Part shown: positions 1 to 9,392 of the stretch, piece by piece
Layout of the letters: each line of letters begins with the position of its first letter
How positions within the stretch are numbered: position 1 is the stretch's first letter
From: Neobacillus sp. PS3-12
Lineage (GTDB): Bacteria; Bacillota; Bacilli; Bacillales; Cytobacillaceae
Reading direction: 5' to 3'
DNA length: 64,000 bases
Assembly (NCBI RefSeq): GCF_030915385.1
Contig: NZ_CP133268.1
Location: forward strand, 4,686,001-4,750,000
Made by a program: the position numbers and the translations under genes
The notes under the pieces: model-generated
The model's input: the letters and a program-made list of their open reading frames with translations, nothing else
Database searches by the model: none
Told to the model about the DNA's origin: nothing

Positions 1-282
1 GAGTATCGAAATAACAGTTTGCAAGCGATTATTGAATCTTACCAATCTCTGTTACTGGAGCCTTTTCAAGTATATATCAAAATGCTTACAGTTCCTGCAT
101 TACTGTTAGCTGCAGAACACGGAGACACTATTCGTGAAAACGAACTGCAGGTTTTGAAAACAATCAACCCTTCTCTGCAAGTTGAAAGGGTTAAAGGTGT
201 AGGACACATGGTGTATAAAGATGCACCTGAACAAACAGTTGATTATATCGTTTCATTTATTGAAGGACTTACAAAAAAATGA
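1..282 (+). CDS. Alpha/beta hydrolase, C-terminal part (NicD-like candidate)
   Basis: The reading frame is open from base 1, so the gene begins upstream of the window and only about 93 C-terminal residues are seen. The piece has the late alpha/beta-hydrolase pattern: a strand PALLLAAEHGD in the acid-residue position and GVGHMVYKDAPE carrying the catalytic histidine. It ends 15 bases before a NicX-like dioxygenase. In nicotinate degradation NicX makes N-formylmaleamate, which the alpha/beta hydrolase NicD deformylates, so NicD is a reasonable guess from context. The fold is seen in the sequence; the substrate is inferred. Confidence 0.75.
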   Translation, partial: EYRNNSLQAIIESYQSLLLEPFQVYIKMLTVPALLLAAEHGDTIRENELQVLKTINPSLQVERVKGVGHMVYKDAPEQTVDYIVSFIEGLTKK

Positions 283-297
283 AAGAGGTGTCTATAA

Positions 298-1338
298 ATG
301 ACTGTTGAATTTAATGAAATGGTTTCCCTATTTAAAAGAGAGCTTGAATTGTGTAAATTAAAGCCATCTGAAACGATGGCGGTATTAACCTCAGGCGAAA
401 TTAGAACAGATTATGCGAAAGCGTTCCTTACTGCAGCGTCAGAGCTTGGGACGAATGCCTTTGAATTAAAACTGCCGCCTGCGAAACAAGGCCCAGAAGG
501 TTCATTCGGAATTACACCTTTGACAGATAACCGCGTTGCGGTTGAATGTTTAAAAAAGGCTGATCTTGTCATAGACTTAGTGCTCCTCCTTTTTTCTAAG
601 GAACAGCTTGAACTGCAGGAAGCAGGAGTAAGGATTTTGATGGTTATCGAACCGTTCGATGTCATAAAAAGGATGTTTCCAAAAGAAAGTGACAAAGAGA
701 GAGTACTTTATGCAACCAATTTATTAAGAAATGCAAAAGAATTAAGATTTACCAGTAAGGCCGGCACCGATGTGACGTATCAGTTGGGTCAATATCCAAT
801 CTTGACGGAATATGGTTTTGCCGATGAACCAGGAAGATGGGACCACTTGCCAAGTTGTTTCGCTGCAGCGACATCGAATGATAGCGGGGTTGATGGGGTA
901 GTAGTTTTGGATAAAGGTGACATATTTTTCCCATTTAACCGATATTTTCAAGATCAAGTGAAGCTAACCATAAAAGGTGGATATGTTGTCAACATAGAAG
1001 GCGGTTTTGACGCCATGCTGATGAGGGAATATATGGAGAGCTTTAATGACCCACGGGCTTACGCGATATCCCACATAGGCTGGGGACTTAACGAAAGGGC
1101 ACAATGGCATAGTTTGGCCCTCGATGATCAAGTGTTTGGCATGGATGGCCGTGCTTTTTATGGGAATGTCTTATTTTCCTTAGGTCCAAACTCTGAATTA
1201 GGGGGGAACAACGATACCCCATGCCATCTTGATTTACCAATGAAAAATTGTACCTTATATTTGGACGGAAAGTTAATTGTTAAAGAAGGAGATATTGTGA
1301 TTGATGAAATGAACCCTGTAAAGCAGCAACTAGTTTGA
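298..1338 (+). CDS. nicX: 2,5-dihydroxypyridine 5,6-dioxygenase (NicX-like)
   Basis: A 346-residue protein resembling NicX, the mononuclear iron dioxygenase that opens the ring of 2,5-dihydroxypyridine to N-formylmaleamate in aerobic nicotinate degradation. The fold is related to M29 aminopeptidases. Motifs that match what I recall of NicX are GQYPILTEYGFADEPGRWDH, SHIGWGLN and TPCHLDLP; the HIGWG histidine and the H-x-D pair near the C-terminus correspond to the iron ligands. Length fits the family. A GAGGTG ribosome site precedes the ATG. It lies just after an alpha/beta hydrolase and before an NCS1 permease, consistent with a pyridine catabolic operon. An M29-type aminopeptidase is the alternative, but the motif match favours NicX. 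Confidence 0.85.
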   Translation: MTVEFNEMVSLFKRELELCKLKPSETMAVLTSGEIRTDYAKAFLTAASELGTNAFELKLPPAKQGPEGSFGITPLTDNRVAVECLKKADLVIDLVLLLFSKEQLELQEAGVRILMVIEPFDVIKRMFPKESDKERVLYATNLLRNAKELRFTSKAGTDVTYQLGQYPILTEYGFADEPGRWDHLPSCFAAATSNDSGVDGVVVLDKGDIFFPFNRYFQDQVKLTIKGGYVVNIEGGFDAMLMREYMESFNDPRAYAISHIGWGLNERAQWHSLALDDQVFGMDGRAFYGNVLFSLGPNSELGGNNDTPCHLDLPMKNCTLYLDGKLIVKEGDIVIDEMNPVKQQLV

Positions 1339-1489
1339 TAAAAAATCCTTATTTTTCTGGCACTGAGTAAAAGATTTTGAATCTATGAATCTTAATATTG
1401 AAAGAACAACTCTACTGCGATTTAATACAACTTCTTTGCGAGAGATGGTACCTTTATAATATTTTGACCATTAAACGGAGGTATGTATA

Positions 1490-2824
1490 TTGAGCAACCA
1501 AACGGTTAACGTGAAAGAGCATTCTTCAATTGAAATACGTGGTGTCGATATGATTCCGGAGAATGAACGGAATTCGAAGGCATCAAATGTATTCTACGTT
1601 CTATGTGGTTCGCAATTTGCTTTCGGGATTATGGCGATCGGTTCATTACCGATTGTTTTTGGACTTGGATGGTGGGCAGCTTTCTGGGCTATGACTCTGG
1701 GGCTTGCGATTGGTTCGATCGTTATTGGACCATTAGCTATTTTGTCGCAAAGGACAGGAACCAATGGAGCGCTTGCCAGCGGAGCACACTTTGGAGTAAA
1801 AGGCCGTGTCATTGGATCAGTTCTTAATATCGTTATAGCAGTAGGATTTTATGCTCTAATGGTTTGGACTGGAGCTCAAGCCTTTGTTGCAGGAGGTCAC
1901 CGATTGTTCGGTTGGTCTGAAGGGATCGGTACGCTGCTGATAGGATGCGTTATTATCAGTTTAATAACAGCCACCGTTGCGATTATGGGCCATAAGGTAG
2001 TCGTCTTGTTTGAAAAAATAGGAACTTGGTTTGTAGGCAGTATTGTCATTTTGTCTTTGTTTACTTTTGCTTCACAGTTTGACGTTAGTTATAAAGGCGG
2101 TCAGTATTTGTTAGGCGGTTTTTGGCCAACATGGGTTCTCGCTATGCTCGTAGTGGCATCAGTGCCGATTTCTTATGCGCCATTCGTTGGAGATTATAGC
2201 AGATATATTCCAAATCGCCATAGTTCAAAAAAATTAACTGGGGCAACATCCCTAGGAATGTTTGTCGGCTGTTGGTTAGCGATGGTGCCTGCCTCATATA
2301 TGATGTCCACAGTGAAGGATTTATCCACGCCGTTTGTTACAGGAATTATTGGCGGATCTCCTTCCTGGTGGGTTTTACCTATTACGCTTGCTGGAATATT
2401 TGGCAGTCTGCCGAACGGTGGTTTGTGTTTATACAGTGCCGGACTTTCTTTAGAGACTCTTGGATGGAAGCTTAAACGTGTTACTACCACTATAATAATG
2501 ACTGTTGTCGGGTTTCTGCTAGTATTTATAGGTGTACTTGATGTTTCCGATATGATGCAACTGATTGACGCGTTTGTCATTATCATTATTGTGGGTGTAT
2601 CACCTTGGCTAGCGATCAATCTTGTCGGGCACTACTTAGTGAAGGGCCGATATAAGCCCTTGGATTTACACAATAGCTCACCTTCAAGCAGCTATTGGTA
2701 CTCGAATGGGTTTAATATTCCGGCGGTTATTTCCTGGACTATTGGCCTTATTGTGGGATTATTGTTCACAAGCTCCAGCATTTACACGGCCCGCTCGTAC
2801 ATGATGTTGGCGGAATCGACCTAA
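1490..2824 (+). CDS. NCS1-family permease (cytosine/purine/nicotinate type), frameshifted near the 3' end
   Basis: A membrane transporter of the NCS1 family (nucleobase:cation symporters) with about twelve hydrophobic segments; the early GSLPIVFGLGWWAAFW region and PFVGDYSRYIP are typical. TTG start at 1490 with CGGAGG eight bases upstream. The frame ends at 2824 with an unnatural tail. After about base 2787, shifting by one base restores a family-like ending (TGPLVHDVGGIDLSF, then a last membrane helix) that runs to a stop at 2941-2943. One base seems to be missing in the acggccc stretch at 2786-2792. Following nicX, the substrate may be nicotinate or another pyridine; this is inference. The frameshift could be a real mutation or an assembly error. 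Confidence 0.8.
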   Translation: MSNQTVNVKEHSSIEIRGVDMIPENERNSKASNVFYVLCGSQFAFGIMAIGSLPIVFGLGWWAAFWAMTLGLAIGSIVIGPLAILSQRTGTNGALASGAHFGVKGRVIGSVLNIVIAVGFYALMVWTGAQAFVAGGHRLFGWSEGIGTLLIGCVIISLITATVAIMGHKVVVLFEKIGTWFVGSIVILSLFTFASQFDVSYKGGQYLLGGFWPTWVLAMLVVASVPISYAPFVGDYSRYIPNRHSSKKLTGATSLGMFVGCWLAMVPASYMMSTVKDLSTPFVTGIIGGSPSWWVLPITLAGIFGSLPNGGLCLYSAGLSLETLGWKLKRVTTTIIMTVVGFLLVFIGVLDVSDMMQLIDAFVIIIIVGVSPWLAINLVGHYLVKGRYKPLDLHNSSPSSSYWYSNGFNIPAVISWTIGLIVGLLFTSSSIYTARSYMMLAEST

Positions 2825-2966
2825 GTTTTACTTCATCAGCCATTGTTGGAGCAGTATTATACTATATTTTAATGAAGTTATTTCCGTATACTTCAACCAT
2901 CGTCAACAGCGAGCACGCTGAGAATTTTAGTACGATAGATTAATGAATAAGAGAAACTGACAGAAA

Positions 2967-2994
2967 AAAGGAGACCCTGTAAAAGGTCTCCTTT
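2967..2994. terminator. Rho-independent terminator after the nic cluster
   Basis: Inverted repeat AAAGGAGACC (2967-2976) and GGTCTCCTTT (2985-2994) with an 8-base loop, 24 bases after the frame-corrected permease stop. Confidence 0.75.
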
Positions 2995-3061
2995 CGTATT
3001 GGAGTGATTTTGTCCCCTGTTAGTTCGTGTGACGAGAAGGTTCTTAAGAAAAATAGACGGG

Positions 3062-3268
3062 TTATTTTTCATAAGATATTTTTTCGGTTCCTCCTAATGG
3101 GCCAGCTACACCAGTGATAGCAACCCCAATTTCTGAGCTTGACATTTGCCCTGGATGCGGGTATGAATTTACTTCAGATCGAGAGGCAGAACCTATTGCG
3201 ATCCGGTTGAATGGTATGAGTTTTCTTGCATTATCAGGATTTAGAATACGCACACAGTATAAAAACAA
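3062..3268 (-). pseudogene. Possible CinA/PncC-like remnant
   Basis: A 68-codon minus-strand frame ends in EIGVAITGVAGPLGGTEK, close to the signature of the CinA C-terminal (nicotinamide-nucleotide amidase PncC) domain. The upstream half does not look like CinA and the usual continuation with EKPVG is missing, so this is at best a fragment. The opposite strand also has an open frame with a CPGCG motif over the same bases. Nothing else is visible between the terminator near 2990 and the next gene at 3322. Confidence 0.25.
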
Positions 3269-3321
3269 ACATAAGGCTTAGAATACTTGTGTAAATGACA
3301 AAATAAATTGAGGTGTTTCAA

Positions 3322-4350
3322 ATGGAAAATCATCTATTTTCCCCTTATACAATAAAGAGTTTGCAATTAAAAAACCGTGTTGTTATGGCTCCTATGTGCC
3401 AGTATTCCGTTACTGCTATGGATGGTAGTCCCAATGATTGGCATTATATCCATTATGTAAGCCGGGCCATTGGCGGGGCAGGACTAATCATCATGGAAAT
3501 GACCGATGTAGACCCAGATGGACGTATTACTAATTATGATCTCGGCTTATGGTCGGATGAACAGATCCCAGATTTTGCTCGTGTGATCAAAAGTGTTCAC
3601 CAGCACGATGCCAAAATTGGCATCCAGCTTGCCCATGCTGGACGAAAAGCGGAAGATGCTGAGACTCCTGTTGCACCATCAGCCATCCGCTATCCGAGCG
3701 ACCGCTATAAAGAACCTAAGGAATTAACGGCAGATGAAGTTCATGAAATGGTGCAGAAGTTTGGAGCGGCGGCTCGCCGTGCGGTTGAGGCTGGGGTAGA
3801 TGTGATTGAACTGCATGGTGCACATGGGTACCTTATTCAGCAATTTCAATCCCCATTAACCAATCACCGCACTGATGCGTACGGAACAAGTCTGGAAAAA
3901 TTTGGCGTAGAGGTAATCCAATCTGTAAAGAAGGAAATGCCGGACGATATGCCGCTCATTCTTCGGATTTCTGCGGTAGAATACGCAGATGGGGGTTACG
4001 ACTTGGATCATGCAATCAAGCTTTGCCACGTTTATAAACAAGCTGGTGTTGATGTTTTTCACGTGAGCTCAGGCGGTGAAGGACACCCGGGAGTGAGAAA
4101 GCCAGGCAATTATCCAGGCTATCAAGTCCCATTTGCCCGTGCCATTAGTAATGAATTAGATGCTCCTGTTATTGCAGTCGGAATGTTGGAAGATCCTGCA
4201 TTGGCACAGTCAGTTGTGGCAAATGAGGATGCTGATCTTATTGCTATTGCCCGGGGCTTTTTGCGTGATCCATACTGGCCTATCCATGCTGCACGTGAAT
4301 TAGGAATGAAAGATTTAGATGTACCAAAACAGTATATTCGTGCTTATTAG
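3322..4350 (+). CDS. namA: NADPH dehydrogenase NamA-like (YqjM, old yellow enzyme family)
   Basis: A 342-residue FMN flavoprotein of the old yellow enzyme family, closest to the Bacillus YqjM/NamA branch that reduces activated C=C bonds with NADPH. Recognisable elements: NRVVMAPMCQYS near the N-terminus with the YqjM-type cysteine, QLAHAGRKAE at the flavin, ELHGAHGYLIQQFQSP with the substrate-binding His-x-x-His region, and a C-terminal AIARGFLRDPYW. Start chosen at ATG 3322, seven bases after GAGGTG; the in-frame GTG at 3313 overlaps the ribosome site. It appears to be a single gene. Detoxification of electrophilic enones is the usual role. Confidence 0.93.
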   Translation: MENHLFSPYTIKSLQLKNRVVMAPMCQYSVTAMDGSPNDWHYIHYVSRAIGGAGLIIMEMTDVDPDGRITNYDLGLWSDEQIPDFARVIKSVHQHDAKIGIQLAHAGRKAEDAETPVAPSAIRYPSDRYKEPKELTADEVHEMVQKFGAAARRAVEAGVDVIELHGAHGYLIQQFQSPLTNHRTDAYGTSLEKFGVEVIQSVKKEMPDDMPLILRISAVEYADGGYDLDHAIKLCHVYKQAGVDVFHVSSGGEGHPGVRKPGNYPGYQVPFARAISNELDAPVIAVGMLEDPALAQSVVANEDADLIAIARGFLRDPYWPIHAARELGMKDLDVPKQYIRAY

Positions 4351-4436
4351 TCCATATCTTAATGAAATTATTTGAATCTGTTTATAATGGTAAATTTATT
4401 AATAAACTGGGTAAGTTTGTGGTCAATATATAACGA

Positions 4437-4462
4437 AATCGGCTAAATAGTATTAGCCGATT
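4437..4462. terminator. Stem-loop after namA
   Basis: Perfect 10-bp inverted repeat AATCGGCTAA / TTAGCCGATT with a 6-base loop. No clear U-run follows, so it may be a 3' stabilising hairpin rather than a terminator. Confidence 0.5.
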
Positions 4463-4563
4463 GAAGCTGTTCTTTGTATGTATATCGTCACCACTTTAAA
4501 CTGTGATTTAAGAGTGAAAAGTCACCAGTATTTTTTCTGAAAATTGCATAGTTCTAGTGTGTC

Positions 4564-4600
4564 AAATCCACCAAATGCTGAATAAAAGGTGGATTTTTTT
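4564..4600 (+). terminator. Rho-independent terminator
   Basis: AAATCCACC and GGTGGATTT around a 15-base loop, followed by a run of T; it reads on the plus strand. Confidence 0.7.
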
Positions 4601-4735
4601 ATGTGCCCATTAAGGAAAAATAAGCGAAAAGTTTCAAGAGGTAAACAAGATATTGACGGTTTAAAGAACCTGAACAAAGATGACCTTGTTTGAAATGTTT
4701 GAAAGATTTATTGCCTATAAGCAAACAGAGAATTA
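4601..4735 (+). pseudogene. Possible tyrosine-recombinase N-terminal remnant
   Basis: Starting at ATG 4601 the plus strand encodes a basic stretch ending LKNLNKDDL; after a one-base shift near 4688 it continues LFEMFERFIAYKQTEN and stops. This resembles the start of the N-terminal SAM-like domain of phage or transposon integrases (short basic leader, then a FERFI..K helix). It is short, shifted and without a catalytic domain. The rest of 4736-4958 holds only a hairpin. Confidence 0.3.
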
Positions 4736-4810
4736 GAAAAAAAAACGATCCCAAGCTGTTACGAACATTTTCAATCCTCAATAAATAATTACTTGGGGGG
4801 AGATAAAATA

Positions 4811-4860
4811 GGAGTACATGTTCCTATTAACCTGTATGGAAGAATAGGAACACGTACTCC
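4811..4860 (-). terminator. Large hairpin downstream of the minus-strand permease
   Basis: Eighteen-base arms (4811-4828 and 4843-4860) with one G-U type mismatch and a 14-base loop. On the minus strand it lies about 100 bases after the permease stop and is followed by TATTTTAT, so it probably terminates that transcript. Confidence 0.55.
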
Positions 4861-4958
4861 AATTTGAAAAGAATGGTTTTTAAAAATAGAATACTAACAT
4901 TCGGTTGAAAGTATCAAAAAATATCCTTAGAATTGAAAGAATAAATTTACTTCATTCA

Positions 4959-6505
4959 TTATATTGTAATGTCGTCGTTGTGATTGGTTAGTTTGTTAAG
5001 ATGAGAGCTGTTTTTTTGTGGAATGGCATCATTATACGGCATTTTGCTGTGTCCGTAGCTGCGATGAATCATCATATATAGTAAACCAGCACCCACTACT
5101 ACGACTCCCGAAACAAGCACGATATAGTTATCATACCAAGGCACGTCTGGCGTTCTTGGCCAACACATGTCAATCATTGCGATGATTCCGTAAGCAAGAG
5201 CACCAATATTGACAGGAAGTCCCCACTTGCCCAATTGGTACTTACCGCTTGGCTTCCAGCCTTTTAGTCTGGCCCGAAGTGCAGCAAGGACAACCATTTG
5301 GAATCCAACATAAATGCCTAACGATGCAAAACTGACGATCTTCGTGAGTGCATCTGTTGACACTGTTGAACCAAGAACAATGATGGCCGGAATAATGGCT
5401 GACAGCAGCAACGAATATGGCGGGATGTGGCGAGCCGCCGAAAACTTCTTTAACAAACGGCTTCCGATGATCATGTCATCACGTCCATACGAATAGGCAA
5501 GTCGGCTGGCGGCTGCCTGTAAGCTTATTGTACATGAAAGGAAAGAAATCAGTACAATACCCAGTACGATTTTCGCGCCAACAGGACCAAATGCCGAGTT
5601 TAATAATGTATCAACAGGCGATACATCCTTACCAGAAATTACTGCAGGGATATCCGCAACGGAAAGTACTAAGGCAAGGCAAACAAACATAGCTGCAGCA
5701 CCGCCAATGTAAATCGTCCTTCGCATTGCTTTAGGGATCAGAACACCTGGATTGGGTACTTCTTCGGCAACATCACCGCAAGCTTCGAACCCAAAATATA
5801 GAAAAGTTCCAATTAATCCAGCTGCAGCAAAGGCATATAAGTAGCTATGGCTACCTTGTGCACCGAAAGAATTAAAGAGCACACTAAGATTGTGATGTCT
5901 ATGCGTAAGAAGCAGCCAAGAGCCAACTGCTAGCGCGCCGATGATCTCAGCAGTAAAGCCAATGAGTGCTGCCGCAGAGAGAGCCTTTGTGCCAAGGAAG
6001 TTGATGATCGTCGCCAACACCAGAATGAGTATGGCACAAATAATCGTCGAGCTTACAGACACTTGAAAACCCAAAATCTGTGCCAGAAAAGGACCGGCTC
6101 ATATACCACACTGGCAATCGTTACAAACAAAGCAATTAGATAAACCCAGCCAGTCATCCACGCATACTTCCGTCCCCATAATCTTCGTGCCCAAGGATAA
6201 ATTCCTCCTGCAACTGGGAATTGTGCAACAATCTCACTAAAGACAAGTGCGACCAGTAATTGTCCAAGGCCAGTGATAAGAAGGCTCCAAATCATTGGAG
6301 GGCCTCCTTGTGCAAGTGCGAAGGCAAATACTGTGTACACACCCACAACAGGAGAAAGGTAAGTAAACCCAAGCGAAAAGTTTGCCCAGGGACTCATGTC
6401 ACGGCGAAATTCAGATTCATATCCAAGTGATGCCAGATGTGCTGCATCACTATCATGATGTTCCGATACAGAACTTTCCATTTTTTCGTTCAGATTTTCT
6501 TGCAT
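4959..6505 (-). pseudogene. APC-family amino-acid/GABA-type permease, frameshifted paralogue
   Basis: The N-terminal part (start ATG 6505 after AAGGAGG) and the C-terminal part (to 4959) are in different frames. The intact paralogue at 31972-33510 reads GGCTCCATATA where this copy has GGCTCATATA near 6100, so one C is missing. Rejoined, the protein would be about 512 residues with twelve membrane segments, of the amino-acid/choline transporter branch (UGA4/Bat1-like), suggesting GABA or a related amino acid as substrate. The paralogue's sigma-54 promoter is not conserved here: the -24 GG and -12 GC are both changed in the aligned upstream region. This supports true loss of function, but an assembly error is not excluded. 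Confidence 0.8.
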
Positions 6506-6750
6506 GTTTTTAATCCTCCTTAAAATAGTAGTTCCATTCTTATATGAAAATATCATTTGTTATAAAAATATTGATAATATTCAGTCAATTTGATATATAT
6601 AGTAATCTATTTCATATCAAGATTCAACTTTGATCATTTGTATCTAACTATGAATAAATATTCAGATAGGAATGAGATTGCCTTTATTTTTTCAGAAAAG
6701 TGGATCAGGAACCAACCAATGCTGGAATGATAGAAATATTCTTAAAAAGA

Positions 6751-6788
6751 GGGTGGTTTAAAGACATACAGTGTCATTTAAATCACCC
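6751..6788 (-). terminator. Terminator of the aldehyde dehydrogenase operon
   Basis: GGGTGGTTTAAA (6751-6762) pairs with TTTAAATCACCC (6777-6788) with one G-U pair. On the minus strand it is followed by TCTTTTT. It separates the amine operon from the downstream permease. The remaining bases to 6506 are AT-rich with no clear promoter. Confidence 0.75.
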
Positions 6789-6801
6789 TTATTTAGGTTA
6801 C

Positions 6802-8298
6802 TTATTTTTCGTCTGAAAACCATCCTGTTGGCCCTACGGCAAGATTAATGTTAATTTGTTTCACTTCCTGGAATTCATCCAATCCAAATGTTCCGAGACT
6901 TGAACCAATACCACTTTGTTTATAACCGTGCCAAGGAGCTTCGTTATACGTTGGTCCATACGTGTTAATCCACGTAATACCAGCACGTACCTCTTTAATC
7001 ACTCGCATTGCCTTTGCACCATCAGAAGTAAATACACCTCCTGCAAGGCCGTATATTGTATCATTTGCCAGTTCAATTGCTTCTTCTTCATTTTTGAACT
7101 TTTGAATAACGGCAACAGGTCCAAAAATCTCTTCTCTTACAATACGCATTTCTGGAGTTGCATCAATGAATACGGTCGGTTCAATAAAGAATCCTTGATC
7201 CAAACCATTTTCAGTTATTCGATTGCCGCCGCAAGCTAGTGTGGCACCTTCTTTTTTGCCGATTTCAATATACTCCAAAATAGTATTGAGTTGAGCCTCA
7301 CTTACAATTGCCCCCATTTCGGAGCCTTCATTCAAACCTGGTCCCACCTTGATATTCTTTGCGCGTCTTACAAACTCTTCAACGAATTGATCATAAATGC
7401 TTTCTTCGACAATAATGCGGCTTCCGGCGGAACATACTTGGCCGGAGCCATAGAAGATACCTACTAACGCATTATCGATGGCAGCTTCAAAATTAGCATC
7501 GGCAAAGATAATATTTGGTGACTTGCCGCCAAGTTCAAGAGAGATTTTTTTCAGATTTCCGGCAGCATTCCGCATAATGGCTCTGCCTACCTCGGTGCTC
7601 CCCGTAAACGAAACCATATCGACATCATGGCTTGCAGCGATCACTTCGCCGATGACAGAACCTTTTCCTAGCACCAGGTTCACTGTTCCTTTAGGGACGC
7701 CAACCTCATCGATCAACTCTACCAGTTTTGTTGCTGTTATAGGAGTAACTTCAGCAGGCTTATACACGATTGTATTCCCGGCTGCTAATGCCGGAGCAAA
7801 TTTCCAAACACTCATTAGGAATGGAAAATTCCAAGGAACAATCAACCCTGTAACCCCTACCGGCTCACGTACGACCATTGCTTGCATTGGGTCTGCCACA
7901 TGATATGTTTGTCCATCCGGGGTTCTGATCAGGCCAGCATAATAGCGGAAACAAGAAGCGGCATCATAAATATCAATATCAGCCTCAGCCTTAATTTTTC
8001 CATTATCCTTTACTTCAAGTTCTACTAGTTCATCATGTTTTTCATCTATTTTATTAGCAATTTTCAAAAGGTAATCTGCACGTTCCTGTGCACTTAGCTT
8101 AGACCAGACACCGCTTTTAAAGGCTTCTTTTGCAGCGCTAATCGCTTCTTTTGTTTCTTCAATGGTCGCTCTTGGAGCAATGGCAATTAGTTCACCATTG
8201 GCCGGGTTTATCACCTTATTGGTATCATGATTACTGGAAAGTCTCCACTCGCCATTAATATACATTTTTAATTCCATTACCTGTGTGTTAATTGCCAT
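6802..8298 (-). CDS. Aldehyde dehydrogenase family protein (amine operon)
   Basis: A 498-residue NAD(P)-dependent aldehyde dehydrogenase. Seen: VPWNFPFLMSVWKFAPALAAG, FTGSTEVG, LELGGKSPN with the general-base Glu, and GSGQVCSAGSR with the catalytic Cys. ATG 8298 is chosen because GGAGGG lies just upstream; longer starts overlap it. It is last in a minus-strand operon with the N-demethylase, the DmmA-like protein and the reductase, so it probably oxidises the aldehyde released by oxidative C-N cleavage. It is a clear paralogue of the enzyme at 40091-41581 in the putrescine cluster, so an aminoaldehyde substrate is plausible. Confidence 0.93.
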   Translation of the reverse strand: MAINTQVMELKMYINGEWRLSSNHDTNKVINPANGELIAIAPRATIEETKEAISAAKEAFKSGVWSKLSAQERADYLLKIANKIDEKHDELVELEVKDNGKIKAEADIDIYDAASCFRYYAGLIRTPDGQTYHVADPMQAMVVREPVGVTGLIVPWNFPFLMSVWKFAPALAAGNTIVYKPAEVTPITATKLVELIDEVGVPKGTVNLVLGKGSVIGEVIAASHDVDMVSFTGSTEVGRAIMRNAAGNLKKISLELGGKSPNIIFADANFEAAIDNALVGIFYGSGQVCSAGSRIIVEESIYDQFVEEFVRRAKNIKVGPGLNEGSEMGAIVSEAQLNTILEYIEIGKKEGATLACGGNRITENGLDQGFFIEPTVFIDATPEMRIVREEIFGPVAVIQKFKNEEEAIELANDTIYGLAGGVFTSDGAKAMRVIKEVRAGITWINTYGPTYNEAPWHGYKQSGIGSSLGTFGLDEFQEVKQININLAVGPTGWFSDEK

Positions 8299-8375
8299 CA
8301 AATATCCCTCCATAAATGATTAATCTATTAAAACATCTAGCAAAACTTAACAAAATCTGGCCTTTACTAGGTACT

Positions 8376-9341
8376 CTAAAGCTCCAAAATAAGCTCTTCT
8401 TTTGCTCTGGAGCAGCAAGTTAAAATGACTTGCTTCTTATGCCTTTCTTCATCTTTGTAGAAATGATCGCGGTGATCAACTTCTCCTTTCACTACCTGTA
8501 CTTCGCAGGTTCCGCATCCTCCTACTTTACAGGAATAGGGAGCATCAACCCCAGCCTTTAACAAGGCCTCCAATAATGTCTCTTCCTCAGAAACCTCTAC
8601 CATCTTATTGCTTTCAGCTAACTTTACGACAAATGGATCTTTTGGTCCTTCATCCTCAGCGGCAAATAATTCAAAATGGATCGAATGGTTCGGGTAACCG
8701 AGCCTTTCCGCCGCTTCTCTAAATTCTTTTACTATTGAAACAGGGCCGCAGAAATATACATGTGTGCCAATCCGATGCTCGGCCATTGATGCAGGTGTCA
8801 TTTTATTGGGAGTGTCGATTCTTGAAAAATAGAAACGGCATTTCCCAGGATATTTTGCATTCAAATGATGATAAAAGGCACAATCTTCTTTCGTTTTGGC
8901 TGCATAGTGCAATTCAAATGATTTACCTTCAGCTGTTAAATCTTCCATCATTGTCAAAAATGGGGTAATCCCGATCCCAGCAGCATAAAACACATGATGC
9001 TTTGCTGCTTTATAAGCCAGCGGGAAATGATTTTTAGGCCAGCTGATTTCTAATTGATCTCCCACTTTGATTTCATCATGCCAATAAACAGAACCGCCAC
9101 TTGAATGGTCATCTTTTCGAATGGCAATAGCATATTGAGTGCGGTCAGTTGGATGACTAACAAGTGAATAATTTCTTTCCAAAACCCTATCGCCGTTTTT
9201 TACATATGTTGCAATATGTGACCCGCCGGTAAATGCGGGCAGTAATTTGCGATCAACGGGATACAGGATGAAACGCTTTATAAATTTTGTTTCCTGTACA
9301 ATTCTTCCGACGTAAACGGTCATATTTCCGAAATTCGCCAC
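8376..9341 (-). CDS. FMN/2Fe-2S oxygenase reductase (PDR/VanB family)
   Basis: A 321-residue one-component reductase passing electrons from NAD(P)H through flavin to a plant-type 2Fe-2S centre. The flavin domain has the RNYSL motif for FMN; the nucleotide domain has AAGIGITPFLTMM; the C-terminal ferredoxin domain carries CKVGGCGTC plus a later Cys, four ligands in all. The domain order flavin-NAD-ferredoxin is that of phthalate dioxygenase reductase and VanB. GTG start at 9341 after GGAGG. It sits between the aldehyde dehydrogenase and the DmmA-like gene and is the obvious electron donor for the heme N-demethylase. Confidence 0.92.
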   Translation of the reverse strand: MANFGNMTVYVGRIVQETKFIKRFILYPVDRKLLPAFTGGSHIATYVKNGDRVLERNYSLVSHPTDRTQYAIAIRKDDHSSGGSVYWHDEIKVGDQLEISWPKNHFPLAYKAAKHHVFYAAGIGITPFLTMMEDLTAEGKSFELHYAAKTKEDCAFYHHLNAKYPGKCRFYFSRIDTPNKMTPASMAEHRIGTHVYFCGPVSIVKEFREAAERLGYPNHSIHFELFAAEDEGPKDPFVVKLAESNKMVEVSEEETLLEALLKAGVDAPYSCKVGGCGTCEVQVVKGEVDHRDHFYKDEERHKKQVILTCCSRAKEELILEL

Positions 9342-9392
9342 GATCCATTCCTCCCATCGTTATATTTTCAATCTCACCGAATATTTGTCACT

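Noticed and set aside
4599..4781. 60-residue minus-strand frame with a hydrophobic stretch
   Set aside because: No ribosome site; it is antisense to the possible integrase remnant and overlaps a terminator T-run.
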